Shown: positions 33,443-43,408 of the stretch, piece after piece
Numbering within the stretch: position 1 is the stretch's first letter
Layout of the letters: each line of letters starts with the position of its first letter
Source of the DNA: Lachnospiraceae bacterium
GTDB lineage: Bacteria; Bacillota; Clostridia; Lachnospirales; Lachnospiraceae
Length of the DNA: 64,000 nt
Reading direction: 5' to 3'
Assembly (NCBI GenBank): GCA_017550535.1
Contig: JAFZOS010000040.1
Coordinates: 50,319-114,318, forward strand
Made by a program: the position numbers and the translations under genes
The notes under the pieces: generated by a model
The model's database searches: none
The model's input: only the letters and a program-made list of their open reading frames with translations
Told to the model about the DNA's origin: nothing

Positions 33443-34737
33443 TGAGTGTACAGACATTGGCGATAATCGTATTGCTCGGAAGTTTCCTGCTCATGGTACT
33501 GATGCGTTTCCCGATCGCTTTCGCGGTAGGTTTTTCATCGGTACTGTGTCTCCTGGTACAGGGACAGTCGCTGGCTACCATGTGCCAGTATATGGTCAAG
33601 GGAATAAGCTCGTTCTCACTGATGGCGGTACCTTTCTTCATCACGATGGGTGTCCTTATGGGAACCGGAGGAATATCCGAGAAGCTGATAGAACTGGCGG
33701 ACTCGATCGTCGGATGGATGACCGGCGGAATGGCCATGGTCAATATCGTAGCGTCATATTTCTTCGGCGGGATCTCGGGTTCCGCTGCAGCCGATACGGC
33801 ATCGATAGGTTCGATAATGATCCCCATGATGGTAGATCAGGGTTATGATGATGATTTTTCAACGGCTGTTACGATAACGTCATCCTGTGAAGGACTGCTC
33901 GTTCCGCCGAGCCATAACATGGTCATATACGCGATGAGCGCAGGCGGCGTATCGGTAGGAGCGCTTTTCCTTGCGGGTTATATACCCGGAGCCCTTCTTG
34001 CGGCATCGCTCATGGTCGGTTCATATATCATATCAAAGAAGCGTAAATATCCCAAGGGCGATAAGTTTTCGCTTATACGTATGGGTAAGCAGTTCGTTAA
34101 GTCCTTCTGGGCGCTTGCGGCTGTAATAATAGTCGTTATAGGCGTTGTCGCAGGCGTTTTCACCGCGACCGAATCGGCTGCCATTGCCGTTATATACAGC
34201 CTGATAGTTTCGGTTTTCATCTATAAGGGACTTGACTGGAAGGGCGTATGGAAGGCGCTTGACAAGTGTGTCGATACCCTGTCGATAGTGCTCATACTCA
34301 TATCGACTTCGGCAATATTCGGATTCTGCTTAACAAGGCTTCATGTGCCTGATATGGCGAGCAAGGCGATACTCGGAGTATCAAACAACCCTTATGTTAT
34401 CGCGATCCTGATAGATCTTATCCTTTTACTGCTAGGATGTATAATGGATATGGCTCCGATAATCCTTATCGCAACGCCTATCCTTCTGCCGATAGCTACT
34501 TCGATCGGCATCACTCCGGTCCAGTTTGGTATTATAATGGTATTAAACTGCGGTATCGGACTTCTCACACCGCCGGTAGGCGCAGTGCTTTTCATCGGTT
34601 CCGCGGTAGGACACTGCAAGATGGAGAAGGTCGTAAAGGCGACTCTTCCTTTCTATCTGTGTATGATAGTAACCCTGCTGCTTGTTACTTTTATTCCGGG
34701 AATAGCAATGTTCCTGCCCAATCTGCTCGGACACTGA
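33442..34737 (+). CDS. dctM: TRAP transporter large membrane subunit DctM
   Basis: 431 aa with about 11-12 hydrophobic helices. Family motifs include the start LAIIVLLGSFLLMVLMRFPIAFAVG, FFGGISGSAAADTASIGSIMIP, SCEGLLVPPSHNMVIYA and LNCGIGLLTPPVGAVLFIGSAVG. It carries the solute with sodium as coupling ion. With dctP and dctQ it makes a complete importer, here assigned to hexuronates by gene context. Confidence 0.95.
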   Translation: MSVQTLAIIVLLGSFLLMVLMRFPIAFAVGFSSVLCLLVQGQSLATMCQYMVKGISSFSLMAVPFFITMGVLMGTGGISEKLIELADSIVGWMTGGMAMVNIVASYFFGGISGSAAADTASIGSIMIPMMVDQGYDDDFSTAVTITSSCEGLLVPPSHNMVIYAMSAGGVSVGALFLAGYIPGALLAASLMVGSYIISKKRKYPKGDKFSLIRMGKQFVKSFWALAAVIIVVIGVVAGVFTATESAAIAVIYSLIVSVFIYKGLDWKGVWKALDKCVDTLSIVLILISTSAIFGFCLTRLHVPDMASKAILGVSNNPYVIAILIDLILLLLGCIMDMAPIILIATPILLPIATSIGITPVQFGIIMVLNCGIGLLTPPVGAVLFIGSAVGHCKMEKVVKATLPFYLCMIVTLLLVTFIPGIAMFLPNLLGH

Positions 34738-34754
34738 TGACCTGAGGAGGGTTT

Positions 34755-35228
34755 ATGCATTACAGTTATAAGTATCGTGTAAAGATATCGGATCTCTGGC
34801 AGGCTTCCATGTATTACGCTTATTCGTCATATATGGGTGTCGTGAACGTGGTCTGCATCGTTGCTTCGATCGTTCTGATCATAAGCAGGTGGAAAGGATC
34901 TTCGGATATCTTCAGGACTGTAATGGTACTTTTCCTGCTGTTATTCACAGTGATCCAGCCTTTTGTGATATATATGAAAGCTGCCACTTCCCTGAAGAGT
35001 GGCTGCCCCGAGCTCGAGTTGGCCTTCTCTCGGGCCGGGGTCACTATAATATCCGACGGCAGGAAGCAGGATGTTGGCTGGAAGTCGGTGTTAAGGATAG
35101 TTAAGAAGCCGACCATCCTCATAGTTTATCTGACGGATGGCAGCGGATATATTTTACGAAACAGCGTGCTTAAGGAAACGCGCGGCGGACTGTATGATTT
35201 TGTCAATAAAATGATCGCGGAAAGGTAG
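34755..35228 (+). CDS. YcxB-like membrane protein
   Basis: 157 aa. Two membrane helices (about 24-46 and 53-75) are followed by a C-terminal domain of about 75 residues (ELELAFSRAGVTIISDGRKQDVGWKSVLRIVKKPTILIVYLTDGSGYILRNSVL) with the pattern of the YcxB-like family. The role of that family is unknown. It is embedded in the uronate operon (17 nt after dctM, 10 nt before uxaC), so it is probably co-expressed with the transporter. Confidence 0.8.
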   Translation: MHYSYKYRVKISDLWQASMYYAYSSYMGVVNVVCIVASIVLIISRWKGSSDIFRTVMVLFLLLFTVIQPFVIYMKAATSLKSGCPELELAFSRAGVTIISDGRKQDVGWKSVLRIVKKPTILIVYLTDGSGYILRNSVLKETRGGLYDFVNKMIAER

Positions 35229-35238
35229 TGAAAGGATT

Positions 35239-36678
35239 ATGGGAAAAACGAAACAGTTTATGGATGATGATTTTATACTCGGAAATGATACGGCAAGGCA
35301 TCTTTTCCACGATCATTCGGAAGACCTTCCGATCATAGACTATCACTGTCATCTGTCACCAAAGGAGATTTACGAGGATGTAAGGTTTGAAAGCCTCGGT
35401 GATGTATGGTTCGGCGGCAGACAGGATGACGGAAGCGTATACGGGGATCATTATAAGTGGAGGCTCATGCGTTCCAACGGAATGGCTGAGGACTTAATAA
35501 CCGGCAGGAGTGATGAACTTGCAAGGTTTAAGGGATTCGCTGACACGCTCGGCATGGCGATAGGAAATCCCATGTATCACTGGTGCCATCTTGAACTTAA
35601 GAAGTACTTTGGGATAAACGAACCCTTAAGCGCAGTAAATGCCGAAAGGATCTGGAATGAATGCAATGACAGGTTAAAGAACGATCCGTTCATGAGCGCA
35701 AGGGGACTCATAAAGCAGAGTAATGTTGCCTATGTCGGGACAACGGACGATCCGACGGACAGCCTTGAATACCATGCGAAACTCGCTGATGAAGACACCG
35801 GATTTACGGTAAGGCCGTCTTTCAGGCCTGATAAGGCAATAAACATAACAAAGGCAGGTTTTGCCGAATATATAAACAAACTGGCAGGGGCAGTCGGAAA
35901 GGACAGCCTTGAGTCTGCACAGGATGTTATAGACGCTCTTGTAAAAAGGGTTGAGTTTTTTGCATCACACGGATGCGTTGCTTCCGATCACGGGCTTGAT
36001 TATGTACCTTTTAAGAAGCTTCCCATGGAGACATGCGACGCTGCATTCAAAAAGGCGATGAAGGGAGAAACGGTCACCGTTGAGGAAGCGGAAGGTTATC
36101 AGACAGCGGTTCTTATCGCTCTCGGTAAGGCATATCATAAGCACGGTATTGCCATGGAGCTTCATTATTCGTGCTTAAGGAACATGAATGAGAAGATGTT
36201 TAAGCTGCTGGGTCCCGATACCGGATATGACATGATGGGTCAGAATACCTGCGGCGGAAATATCGCGGCTCTTTTATCCGAACTTGATAAGACGGATGAG
36301 CTGCCCAAGACCATAATCTTTTCTTTAAATCCCGCAGACAATGAACAGATAGGTACCATACTCGGCTGTTTCCAGTCGGCTGAGGTGCCGGGCAAGATAC
36401 AACAGGGACCGGCCTGGTGGTTCAATGACAATAAGAGCGGAATGGAAGAGCAGATAAAGTCACTTGCGAACCTCGGGCTGCTTGGTAATTTCATCGGTAT
36501 GCTTACAGACTCGCGTTCTTTCCTTTCCTATACGAGACACGATTATTTCAGAAGGATAATGTGCAACCTTATAGGCGGATGGGTAGAGAACGGTGAGTAT
36601 CCGAATGATGAAGAACTGCTTAAGAAGATAGTAACGGGTATATCTTATTATAATGCTAAGAGATACTTCGGTATCTGA
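35239..36678 (+). CDS. uxaC: Glucuronate/galacturonate isomerase UxaC
   Basis: 479 aa. It isomerises D-glucuronate to D-fructuronate and D-galacturonate to D-tagaturonate, the shared entry step for both uronates. Diagnostic regions are DYHCHLSPKEIYEDVRFE at the N-terminus (metal-site histidines), VAYVGTTDDPTDSLEYH, MELHYSCLRNMNE and MLTDSRSFLSYTRHDYFRR. AAAGGAT precedes the ATG. It is followed closely by the aldolase and the two reductase/dehydratase branches, all of which use its products. Confidence 0.97.
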   Translation: MGKTKQFMDDDFILGNDTARHLFHDHSEDLPIIDYHCHLSPKEIYEDVRFESLGDVWFGGRQDDGSVYGDHYKWRLMRSNGMAEDLITGRSDELARFKGFADTLGMAIGNPMYHWCHLELKKYFGINEPLSAVNAERIWNECNDRLKNDPFMSARGLIKQSNVAYVGTTDDPTDSLEYHAKLADEDTGFTVRPSFRPDKAINITKAGFAEYINKLAGAVGKDSLESAQDVIDALVKRVEFFASHGCVASDHGLDYVPFKKLPMETCDAAFKKAMKGETVTVEEAEGYQTAVLIALGKAYHKHGIAMELHYSCLRNMNEKMFKLLGPDTGYDMMGQNTCGGNIAALLSELDKTDELPKTIIFSLNPADNEQIGTILGCFQSAEVPGKIQQGPAWWFNDNKSGMEEQIKSLANLGLLGNFIGMLTDSRSFLSYTRHDYFRRIMCNLIGGWVENGEYPNDEELLKKIVTGISYYNAKRYFGI

Positions 36679-36704
36679 AATCCCGATTTGTGAAGGAGTG
36701 TAAA

Positions 36705-37667
36705 ATGAACGAGTTGCTTAACAGGATTCATGACATAGGCATAGTACCGGTCATCGCGATCGAAGACGCGAATAAAGCAGTCCCCTTAGCGCGGGCTCTT
36801 GTAGAGGGCGGGCTTCCGGTGGCGGAAGTTACCTTCAGGACAGAGGCGGCAGAGGAAGCCATCAAGGCAATAGCCGCAGAGGTTCCCGAAATGATCCTCG
36901 GTGCCGGAACAGTGCTTACAAAGGAGCAGGCTGACCACGCGATAGATGCGGGCGTTAATTTCATAGTAAGCCCCGGTTTTAATCCCGAGATAACGAAGTA
37001 TGTACTTGATAAAGGTGTATGCATGCTCCCCGGTACCGCAACCGCGGGCGAGATGGAGCAGGCGATGATGCTGGGCCTTGACGCAGTCAAGTTTTTCCCG
37101 GCTGAACAGAACGGCGGGGTTGCCAAGTTAAAGGCTCTGGCCGGTCCGTATAAGACCTTAAGATGGATGCCGACGGGCGGGATCAATACCGCGAATCTTG
37201 TTGATTATATGAGCTTTCATCAGGTGCTTGCCTGCGGCGGCACGTGGATGGTGAAGAAGGAACTTGTTGAAGGTGAAAAATGGTCCGAAATAACGGACAT
37301 ATGCAAAGCTGCTGTCAAAAACATGCTTGGATTTGAACTGAAACATATCGGTATAAACAGCGATAACGAAGAGGAAGCAGCAGCGACGGCGGGACTCTTA
37401 TCTACGATATTCGGTTTTGAGTATAAGCCCGGCAACAGCTCTATCTTTGCAGGCACTGAATTTGAAGTAATGAAGAATAAGGGCCGGGGCACGCATGGTC
37501 ATATAGCCATCGCGGCAACTGATGTTGACAGGGCTGTTTATCATCTTTCAAAAAACGGCGCATCCTTTGATGAATCGACAAGAGTCAGGGATGATAAGGG
37601 GACCAAGGTTATCTATCTGAACAGTGAATTCGGCGGTTTTGCAATACATCTTGTAAGGAAGGCATAA
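36705..37667 (+). CDS. eda: KDPG/KHG aldolase fused to a C-terminal VOC domain
   Basis: 320 aa from ATG 36705 (AAGGAG at 6 nt; a GTG at 36690 is rejected). Residues 1-205 are an Eda-type class I aldolase with catalytic Glu41, Arg45 and Schiff-base Lys129 (LDAVKFFPAEQNGG). It splits 2-keto-3-deoxy-6-phosphogluconate to pyruvate and glyceraldehyde-3-phosphate. Residues about 212-320 are extra: LKHIGINSDNEEEAAATAG, then GTHGHIAIAATDVDRAVYHL and FGGFAIHLVRK, the pattern of a vicinal oxygen chelate (glyoxalase-like) fold. Standard Eda proteins end near 210. What the VOC part does (metal or ligand binding, or clearance of a reactive by-product) is unknown. Confidence 0.93.
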   Translation: MNELLNRIHDIGIVPVIAIEDANKAVPLARALVEGGLPVAEVTFRTEAAEEAIKAIAAEVPEMILGAGTVLTKEQADHAIDAGVNFIVSPGFNPEITKYVLDKGVCMLPGTATAGEMEQAMMLGLDAVKFFPAEQNGGVAKLKALAGPYKTLRWMPTGGINTANLVDYMSFHQVLACGGTWMVKKELVEGEKWSEITDICKAAVKNMLGFELKHIGINSDNEEEAAATAGLLSTIFGFEYKPGNSSIFAGTEFEVMKNKGRGTHGHIAIAATDVDRAVYHLSKNGASFDESTRVRDDKGTKVIYLNSEFGGFAIHLVRKA

Positions 37668-37671
37668 GCGG

Positions 37672-39162
37672 ATGGAAAGGCTGTGCTACTCAACGCTTGA
37701 AAAGTCAGGTTATGAAGGTTTTCTCTTAAAGGATGCTCCGGTACGCGTGCTCCAGTTCGGAGAAGGTAATTTTCTGCGGGCCTTTGCCGACTGTTTCATC
37801 GATGTAATGAATGAAAAGGCCGGATTTAACGGTAAGGTTATCACGGTCACCCCCCGCGGAAGCGGCAGGACCTGCGATACCATCAATAAGCAGGAAGGTC
37901 TATATACGCTGCTTATAAAAGGGATAGAGGACGGCAGCGCAGTCACACGGGAGCGAGTCATATCCTGCGTAGCCGGATGTGTTAATCCAAACAGGGATCA
38001 TGAGGAGTATATGTCCTATGCATCCGTTCCGGAGCTTAAGTTCATCATAAGCAATACAACGGAAGCGGGCATTGTTTACGATCCGCTCTGTAAGAACGAC
38101 GATGAACCGCCTTCATGCTTTCCGGCCAAGCTTACGAAGTTTTTATATGCAAGATACAAGACGCACCTTCCGGGTTTTATCATCCTTCCCTGCGAGCTTA
38201 TCGACCGCAACGGTGATGAACTTAAGAAATGCGTTGAAAGATACATTAAGCTCTGGGAACTTCCGGATGATTTTGCCGGATGGGTGAAGAAAGAGAATGT
38301 TTTCTGTTCCACGCTGGTTGACCGCATAGTACCGGGTTATCCTAAGGCTGAAGCAGCTGCGTTATGTGATGGACTCGGATACGCAGATGAGCTGCTCGAT
38401 ATGGCCGAGGTTTTTGCTGAGTGGGTAATAGAAGGACCCGATCATGTCAGGGGAGCATTTCCCGCAGATAAGGCCGGACTTCCTGTAAAATTCGTGCGTA
38501 ACGTGGATCCGTACAAGAAGCGCAAGGTAAGGATATTAAACGGTGCTCATACCTCCATGTCCCTGGCAGCGTATCTTGCCGGTAAAGATATAGTAAGGGA
38601 CTGTATGGCGGATAAAGTCATATGCGCCTTTATGAACACGGCCGTAAATGATGAGATAATCCCCGTGCTCAGGGATCTTGACGGAGATGAAGTGCGTAAG
38701 TTTGCGGATGCGGTCTCATCAAGATTTGCCAACCCGTTCATAGATCATGAACTCTTATCCATCGCTCTTAATTCAACTTCCAAATGGAAGGCGAGGGTGA
38801 TGCCGACGGTGCTTGAGTATCATGAACTTAAGAAGGAACTGCCCGTATTACTGACATTTTCCTTTGCCGCGTATTTAAGCTTTTATCACAGCGGAAGGGA
38901 ACTAAAAGACGGGGCCCTTAAGGGGATGAGGGACGGACGGGAATTCCTTATAAAGGATGATCCCTGGATACTTGAAGAGTTCTTAAGGCTTAAAGATTCC
39001 GATGAACGTGAGCTTGCCGAAACCATAATAAACAATGAGAAGATGTGGGGCAGCCGGCTTAAAGATATTCCCGGTTTTACAAAAACGGTCATCAGCGATC
39101 TTAAGCTTATAAATGATAAGGGCATGCATGAAGCGATGAAGCTGATACAGCGGAAAGCATGA
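37672..39162 (+). CDS. uxaB: Tagaturonate reductase (altronate oxidoreductase)
   Basis: 496 aa, a member of the long-chain mannitol dehydrogenase family. It reduces D-tagaturonate to D-altronate with NADH in the galacturonate branch. It starts with VRVLQFGEGNFLRAFADCFID (nucleotide-binding) and has VRNVDPYKKRKVRILNGAHTSM with the conserved K-x-x-x-N-x-x-H catalytic region, and WKARVMPTVLEY near the C-terminus. The paralogue at 41790 is more like fructuronate reductase, so the cell has both branches. It follows eda after 4 nt. Confidence 0.93.
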   Translation: MERLCYSTLEKSGYEGFLLKDAPVRVLQFGEGNFLRAFADCFIDVMNEKAGFNGKVITVTPRGSGRTCDTINKQEGLYTLLIKGIEDGSAVTRERVISCVAGCVNPNRDHEEYMSYASVPELKFIISNTTEAGIVYDPLCKNDDEPPSCFPAKLTKFLYARYKTHLPGFIILPCELIDRNGDELKKCVERYIKLWELPDDFAGWVKKENVFCSTLVDRIVPGYPKAEAAALCDGLGYADELLDMAEVFAEWVIEGPDHVRGAFPADKAGLPVKFVRNVDPYKKRKVRILNGAHTSMSLAAYLAGKDIVRDCMADKVICAFMNTAVNDEIIPVLRDLDGDEVRKFADAVSSRFANPFIDHELLSIALNSTSKWKARVMPTVLEYHELKKELPVLLTFSFAAYLSFYHSGRELKDGALKGMRDGREFLIKDDPWILEEFLRLKDSDERELAETIINNEKMWGSRLKDIPGFTKTVISDLKLINDKGMHEAMKLIQRKA

Positions 39163-39175
39163 CGCGGAGGATATC

Positions 39176-40657
39176 TTGGATACGATAAGGATCAACCCTT
39201 TGGACAATGTGGCGGTCGCGCTTCATGACATTGAAAAAGGATACAGGATAGAAGTTGACGGAGCTTATGTCACGACACGGGAGAAGGTACCGGGCGGACA
39301 TAAGATCGCGATTAAGGATATTGCGGTGGGTGAGCCGGTGATCAAATACGGTACCCCGATCGGTATCGCGACTGAAGCGATCGCTTCCGGAAGTCATGTG
39401 CATACCCATAATCTTAAGACGACACTGTCCGGGGAAGCGGAATACGTTTATAAACCGGCATTCCGTGAACTGTCTCATACGGATAAGAAAACCTTCATGG
39501 GATATAAACGGAAGGACGGTAAGACGGGGATCCGTAATGAAATTTGGATAATACCTACTGTAGGATGTGTCAACCCGGTAGCGCAGAGGCTTGCGGCGGA
39601 AAACCGGGACCTGGTCACAGGGACGATAGACGGACTTTACTGCTTTACGCATCCATACGGCTGTTCCCAGATGGGCGGTGACCTTGATACCACAAAGAAG
39701 ATACTCGCTTCACTGGTGCGTCACCCAAATGCCGGAGGTGTTCTTGTCCTCTCTCTCGGATGCGAGAACCTTACACAGGAACTGTTTAAGGAAGAACTCG
39801 GAGAATGGGATGAAGAACGGGTGAAGTTTCTCATCTGTCAGCAGACAGACGATGAACTTAAGGAAGGAAGGCGTCTTCTCGCTGAGCTGAGTGAGCATGC
39901 CGGGCGGTATAAGCGTGAGCCGGTCGATGCGTCACAGCTCATCGTCGGACTAAAGTGCGGCGGCTCGGACGGTCTGTCGGGGATAACTGCCAACCCCACA
40001 GCCGGGCGGTTTTCCGACCTGCTCATATCCATGGGCGGTTCGACCATACTTACCGAAGTTCCGGAGATGTTCGGGGCGGAGATGATGCTCTTTGACCGTT
40101 GCAGGGATCGTGAAACATTTGATAAGGCTGTGTGCATGGTCAATGATTTTAAGAAATACTTTACCGACCACGGGCAGGTTGTATATGAGAACCCGAGTCC
40201 GGGAAACAAGGCCGGCGGGATAACGACTCTTGAGGATAAGTCATGCGGCTGCATACAGAAGGGCGGGAGCGCGCGGGTAGAGGATGTCTTAAGTTACGGT
40301 GAGAGCGTTAAGGCAAGGGGGCTTTCCCTTATGTCAGGACCCGGGAACGACCTTGTATCCACTACCGGACTTACCGCGGCGGGAGTACACATGATACTGT
40401 TTACAACGGGCCGTGGAACACCCTTCGGAGCGCCTGTCCCGACACTTAAGATCGCAAGCAACACGGGGCTTTATACAGATAAAGGGAAATGGATCGACTT
40501 TAATGCGGGAACGGTCGCGGAAGGTGCAGAGACCATTGAAGAAGCCGCATACAGGTTGTTTGAAGATGTCCTTCTGACGGCATCGGGAAGGCCGACACGC
40601 CAGGAGATGAACGGATACAGGGACATAGCCATATTTAAGGACGGAGTAACTCTGTGA
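39176..40657 (+). CDS. uxaA: Altronate dehydratase
   Basis: 493 aa. It dehydrates D-altronate to 2-keto-3-deoxygluconate. The N-terminal SAF-like domain (1-90, with SGSHVHTHNLKT) and the C-terminal dehydratase domain (HPYGCSQMGGDLDTT, KCGGSDGLSGITANP, EDKSCGCIQKGG with conserved cysteines) are both present. The start is TTG at 39176, with GGAGG 5 nt before it. A later ATG would truncate the SAF domain. 13 nt after uxaB. Confidence 0.95.
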   Translation: MDTIRINPLDNVAVALHDIEKGYRIEVDGAYVTTREKVPGGHKIAIKDIAVGEPVIKYGTPIGIATEAIASGSHVHTHNLKTTLSGEAEYVYKPAFRELSHTDKKTFMGYKRKDGKTGIRNEIWIIPTVGCVNPVAQRLAAENRDLVTGTIDGLYCFTHPYGCSQMGGDLDTTKKILASLVRHPNAGGVLVLSLGCENLTQELFKEELGEWDEERVKFLICQQTDDELKEGRRLLAELSEHAGRYKREPVDASQLIVGLKCGGSDGLSGITANPTAGRFSDLLISMGGSTILTEVPEMFGAEMMLFDRCRDRETFDKAVCMVNDFKKYFTDHGQVVYENPSPGNKAGGITTLEDKSCGCIQKGGSARVEDVLSYGESVKARGLSLMSGPGNDLVSTTGLTAAGVHMILFTTGRGTPFGAPVPTLKIASNTGLYTDKGKWIDFNAGTVAEGAETIEEAAYRLFEDVLLTASGRPTRQEMNGYRDIAIFKDGVTL

Positions 40658-40711
40658 GATTAAGTCACAGTCAGGTATTGATTAATTTAAGAAAGAAAGA
40701 GGATGAATGAG

Positions 40712-41785
40712 ATGGAAATGACAATGAGGTGGTTCGGAACCGGATTTGACACTGTAAGTCTTAAGCAGATAAGGCAGGTTCCCGGTGTCACGGGTGTGAT
40801 AACGACCCTGTATGACACTACTCCCGGTGAGGTATGGACAAGGGAAAAGATACGGGCCCTCAAGGATGAGGTTTCTGCCGCGGGTCTTCATATATCCGGG
40901 ATCGAATCCGTCAATATACATGATTCCATAAAGATTGGTTCGGATGACCGTGATATGTATATAGACAACTATACCGAAACGCTTAAGAACCTCGGTGAGG
41001 AAGACATTCATCTTGTGTGCTATAACTTTATGCCGGTGTTTGACTGGACCAGATCGGAGCTTGCACGCAAACGTCCGGACGGTTCGACGGTGCTTGCATA
41101 TTCGCAGAAAGCCATAGATGCACTCGACCCGGAGAGCATGTTTGATTCCATAAAGAATGATGCTAACGGCACGGTCCTTCCGGGGTGGGAGCCCGAACGC
41201 ATGGCGATAATAAAGGAACTGTTTGAGAAGTATAAGGATGTGGATGAGGAAAAGCTGTTTGAAAACCTTAAGTATTTCCTTGAGAGGATAATGCCCGTAT
41301 GCAATGAGTACGACATAAACATGGCGATCCATCCCGACGATCCCGCGTGGTCTGTATTCGGCCTGCCGAGGATAATAATCAACCTTCCCAACATCCAAAG
41401 GATGATGAAGATGGTTGACGACCCTCATAACGGAGTTACCTTCTGTTCGGGTTCATACGGTACAAACAGGGAGAATGATCTTCCGTCAATGATAAGGGCG
41501 TTAAAGGGAAGGATACATTTCGCCCATGTAAGGAACTTAAAGTTTAATTCGGATGACGATTTTGAAGAGGCGGCTCATCTGTCAAGCGACGGTGATTTTG
41601 ACCTCTATGAGATAATGAAGGCTCTTTATGAGATAGGATTTACCGGTCCTATCCGCCCTGACCACGGCAGGATGATCTGGGACGAGGTGGCGATGCCGGG
41701 TTACGGACTTTATGACAGGGCACTCGGAGCAACATATTTAAACGGTCTCTGGGAAGCCATCGATAAGAATGCAAAGAGGGGGTAA
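40712..41785 (+). CDS. uxuA: Mannonate dehydratase
   Basis: 357 aa. It converts D-mannonate to 2-keto-3-deoxygluconate in the glucuronate branch. Family marks are the start MTMRWFGTGFDTVSLKQIRQVPG, INMAIHPDDPAWSVFGLPRI, GVTFCSGSYGTNRENDL, IHFAHVRNLK and IRPDHGRMIW with the metal-binding His, Cys and Asp residues. Start ATG 40712 is preferred because AAAGAGG (40696-40702) lies 9 nt before it. ATG 40703 would be only 1 nt away. Confidence 0.96.
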   Translation: MEMTMRWFGTGFDTVSLKQIRQVPGVTGVITTLYDTTPGEVWTREKIRALKDEVSAAGLHISGIESVNIHDSIKIGSDDRDMYIDNYTETLKNLGEEDIHLVCYNFMPVFDWTRSELARKRPDGSTVLAYSQKAIDALDPESMFDSIKNDANGTVLPGWEPERMAIIKELFEKYKDVDEEKLFENLKYFLERIMPVCNEYDINMAIHPDDPAWSVFGLPRIIINLPNIQRMMKMVDDPHNGVTFCSGSYGTNRENDLPSMIRALKGRIHFAHVRNLKFNSDDDFEEAAHLSSDGDFDLYEIMKALYEIGFTGPIRPDHGRMIWDEVAMPGYGLYDRALGATYLNGLWEAIDKNAKRG

Positions 41786-41789
41786 TACG

Positions 41790-43406
41790 ATGAAGCTTAT
41801 TCAGATAAATGATGAAGAGAAAAGAAAACAGTTTCTGAATAAAGGATATAAGCTGCCCGCGTATGACCGCGATGAAGTAAGGGCGCTTACGACAGGCAAG
41901 CCTTCATGGGTACATTTCGGGACCGGAAATATATTCAGGGCTTTTCCTGCAGCGGTGATCGACAGACTTCTTAACCTGAGCATGTATGACAAGGGTGTGA
42001 TAGCGGTCGAGGGTTTTGATTATGACATCATATCGAAGGCCTACAAGCCGTTTGATGACTTAAGCCTGCTTGTGACTCTTAAGAGCGACGGAAATATTGA
42101 GAAGACGGTCGTGGGATCAGTGGCAGAATCACTCACCGCGGATTTCTCAAATACCGCGGATCTTGAAAGGCTTAAAGAGATATTCACGGCACCGTCTCTT
42201 CAGATGGTGAGTTTTACGATAACCGAAAAGGGCTACTCACTTAACGGACCTGACGGGTCGGTTTCAGGCGTTGTAAAGGACGACTGGGACAATAAATGTT
42301 TCCCTCCCAAACACCTTATGGGCAAGGTCGCCTGGCTTTTGTATGAACGGTTTAAGAGCGGGGCTTATCCCGTGGCCATGTCAAGCATGGATAACTGCTC
42401 TCATAACGGAGACAAGCTTAAAGCGGCCGTTATGGCTTATGCCGAAAAGTGGAGTGAGCAGGGCCTTGTCGATAAGGCTTTTGTCGATTATCTGTCCGAT
42501 GAAAACAAGGTAACCTTCCCATTAAGCATGATAGACAAGATCACGCCGCGTCCCGATAACGACGTGGTGGAAATGCTTAAAAAGGACGGCTTTGAGGATA
42601 CGGATATCATAATAACCGATAAGAATACTTATACGGCGGCCTTTGTTAACGCAGAGGAGACGCAGTATCTTGTGGTGGAGGATAAGTTCCCGGGCGGCAG
42701 GCCTCCGTTTGACAGGGGCGGCGTGTATTTTACGGATCGTGAAACGGTCGACAAGGTGGAGAAGATGAAGGTCTGCACCTGCTTAAACCCGCTCCACACC
42801 GCGCTCGCCGTTTTCGGATGCCTGCTTTCATATGATTCTATCTGGAAAGAAATGAAGGATGAAGATCTGAGTGGCTTTGTGCGGGAAATGGGATATCTGG
42901 AAGGCATGCCCGTTGTTGTCGATCCGGGCATCATCAGGCCGGAAACATTTATAGACGAGGTCCTTAACAAACGTCTTGTAAATCCGTTCATGCCCGATAC
43001 ACCTCAGAGAATAGCCTGTGATACATCGCAGAAGCTTCCGATACGTTTCGGCGAGACGTTAAAGGCATACATCGGAAAGGGTGAGGATGTATCTAAGCTT
43101 CGCTGCATACCGGTTGTGCTGGCGGGATATTTGAGATATCTTACGGGGATGAATGACGAGGGTAAGCCCTTTGAATTAAGTCCCGACCCGCTGCTTGACG
43201 AGCTTACGGGTATCATGGCCGCATACAGGGACGGAAAGGAAGCAACGGCGCAGGACCTTAAGAGCATACTTGCACGTAAGGATATATTTGCCGTGGATCT
43301 GTATGAAGCAGGTCTTGCGGAACGCATAACGGAGCTGTTTAACAGGATGAACAGTGCTCCCGGAATGGTAAGAACAGTACTTCATGAAACGGTAAAGGAG
43401 GCTTGA
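41790..43406 (+). CDS. uxuB: Fructuronate reductase (mannonate oxidoreductase)
   Basis: 538 aa from ATG 41790, 7 nt after a GGGGG-type site. A long-chain mannitol dehydrogenase family member (VHFGTGNIFRAFPAAVIDRLL; DKITPRPDN; CTCLNPLHTALAVFGCLLSY) that reduces fructuronate to mannonate with NADH. It sits directly after mannonate dehydratase and before KDG kinase, which supports fructuronate as substrate. It is more distant from the UxaB-type protein at 37672, so the two are not interchangeable copies. Its last codons overlap the open frame of kdgK. Confidence 0.92.
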   Translation: MKLIQINDEEKRKQFLNKGYKLPAYDRDEVRALTTGKPSWVHFGTGNIFRAFPAAVIDRLLNLSMYDKGVIAVEGFDYDIISKAYKPFDDLSLLVTLKSDGNIEKTVVGSVAESLTADFSNTADLERLKEIFTAPSLQMVSFTITEKGYSLNGPDGSVSGVVKDDWDNKCFPPKHLMGKVAWLLYERFKSGAYPVAMSSMDNCSHNGDKLKAAVMAYAEKWSEQGLVDKAFVDYLSDENKVTFPLSMIDKITPRPDNDVVEMLKKDGFEDTDIIITDKNTYTAAFVNAEETQYLVVEDKFPGGRPPFDRGGVYFTDRETVDKVEKMKVCTCLNPLHTALAVFGCLLSYDSIWKEMKDEDLSGFVREMGYLEGMPVVVDPGIIRPETFIDEVLNKRLVNPFMPDTPQRIACDTSQKLPIRFGETLKAYIGKGEDVSKLRCIPVVLAGYLRYLTGMNDEGKPFELSPDPLLDELTGIMAAYRDGKEATAQDLKSILARKDIFAVDLYEAGLAERITELFNRMNSAPGMVRTVLHETVKEA

Positions 43407-43408
43407 TC

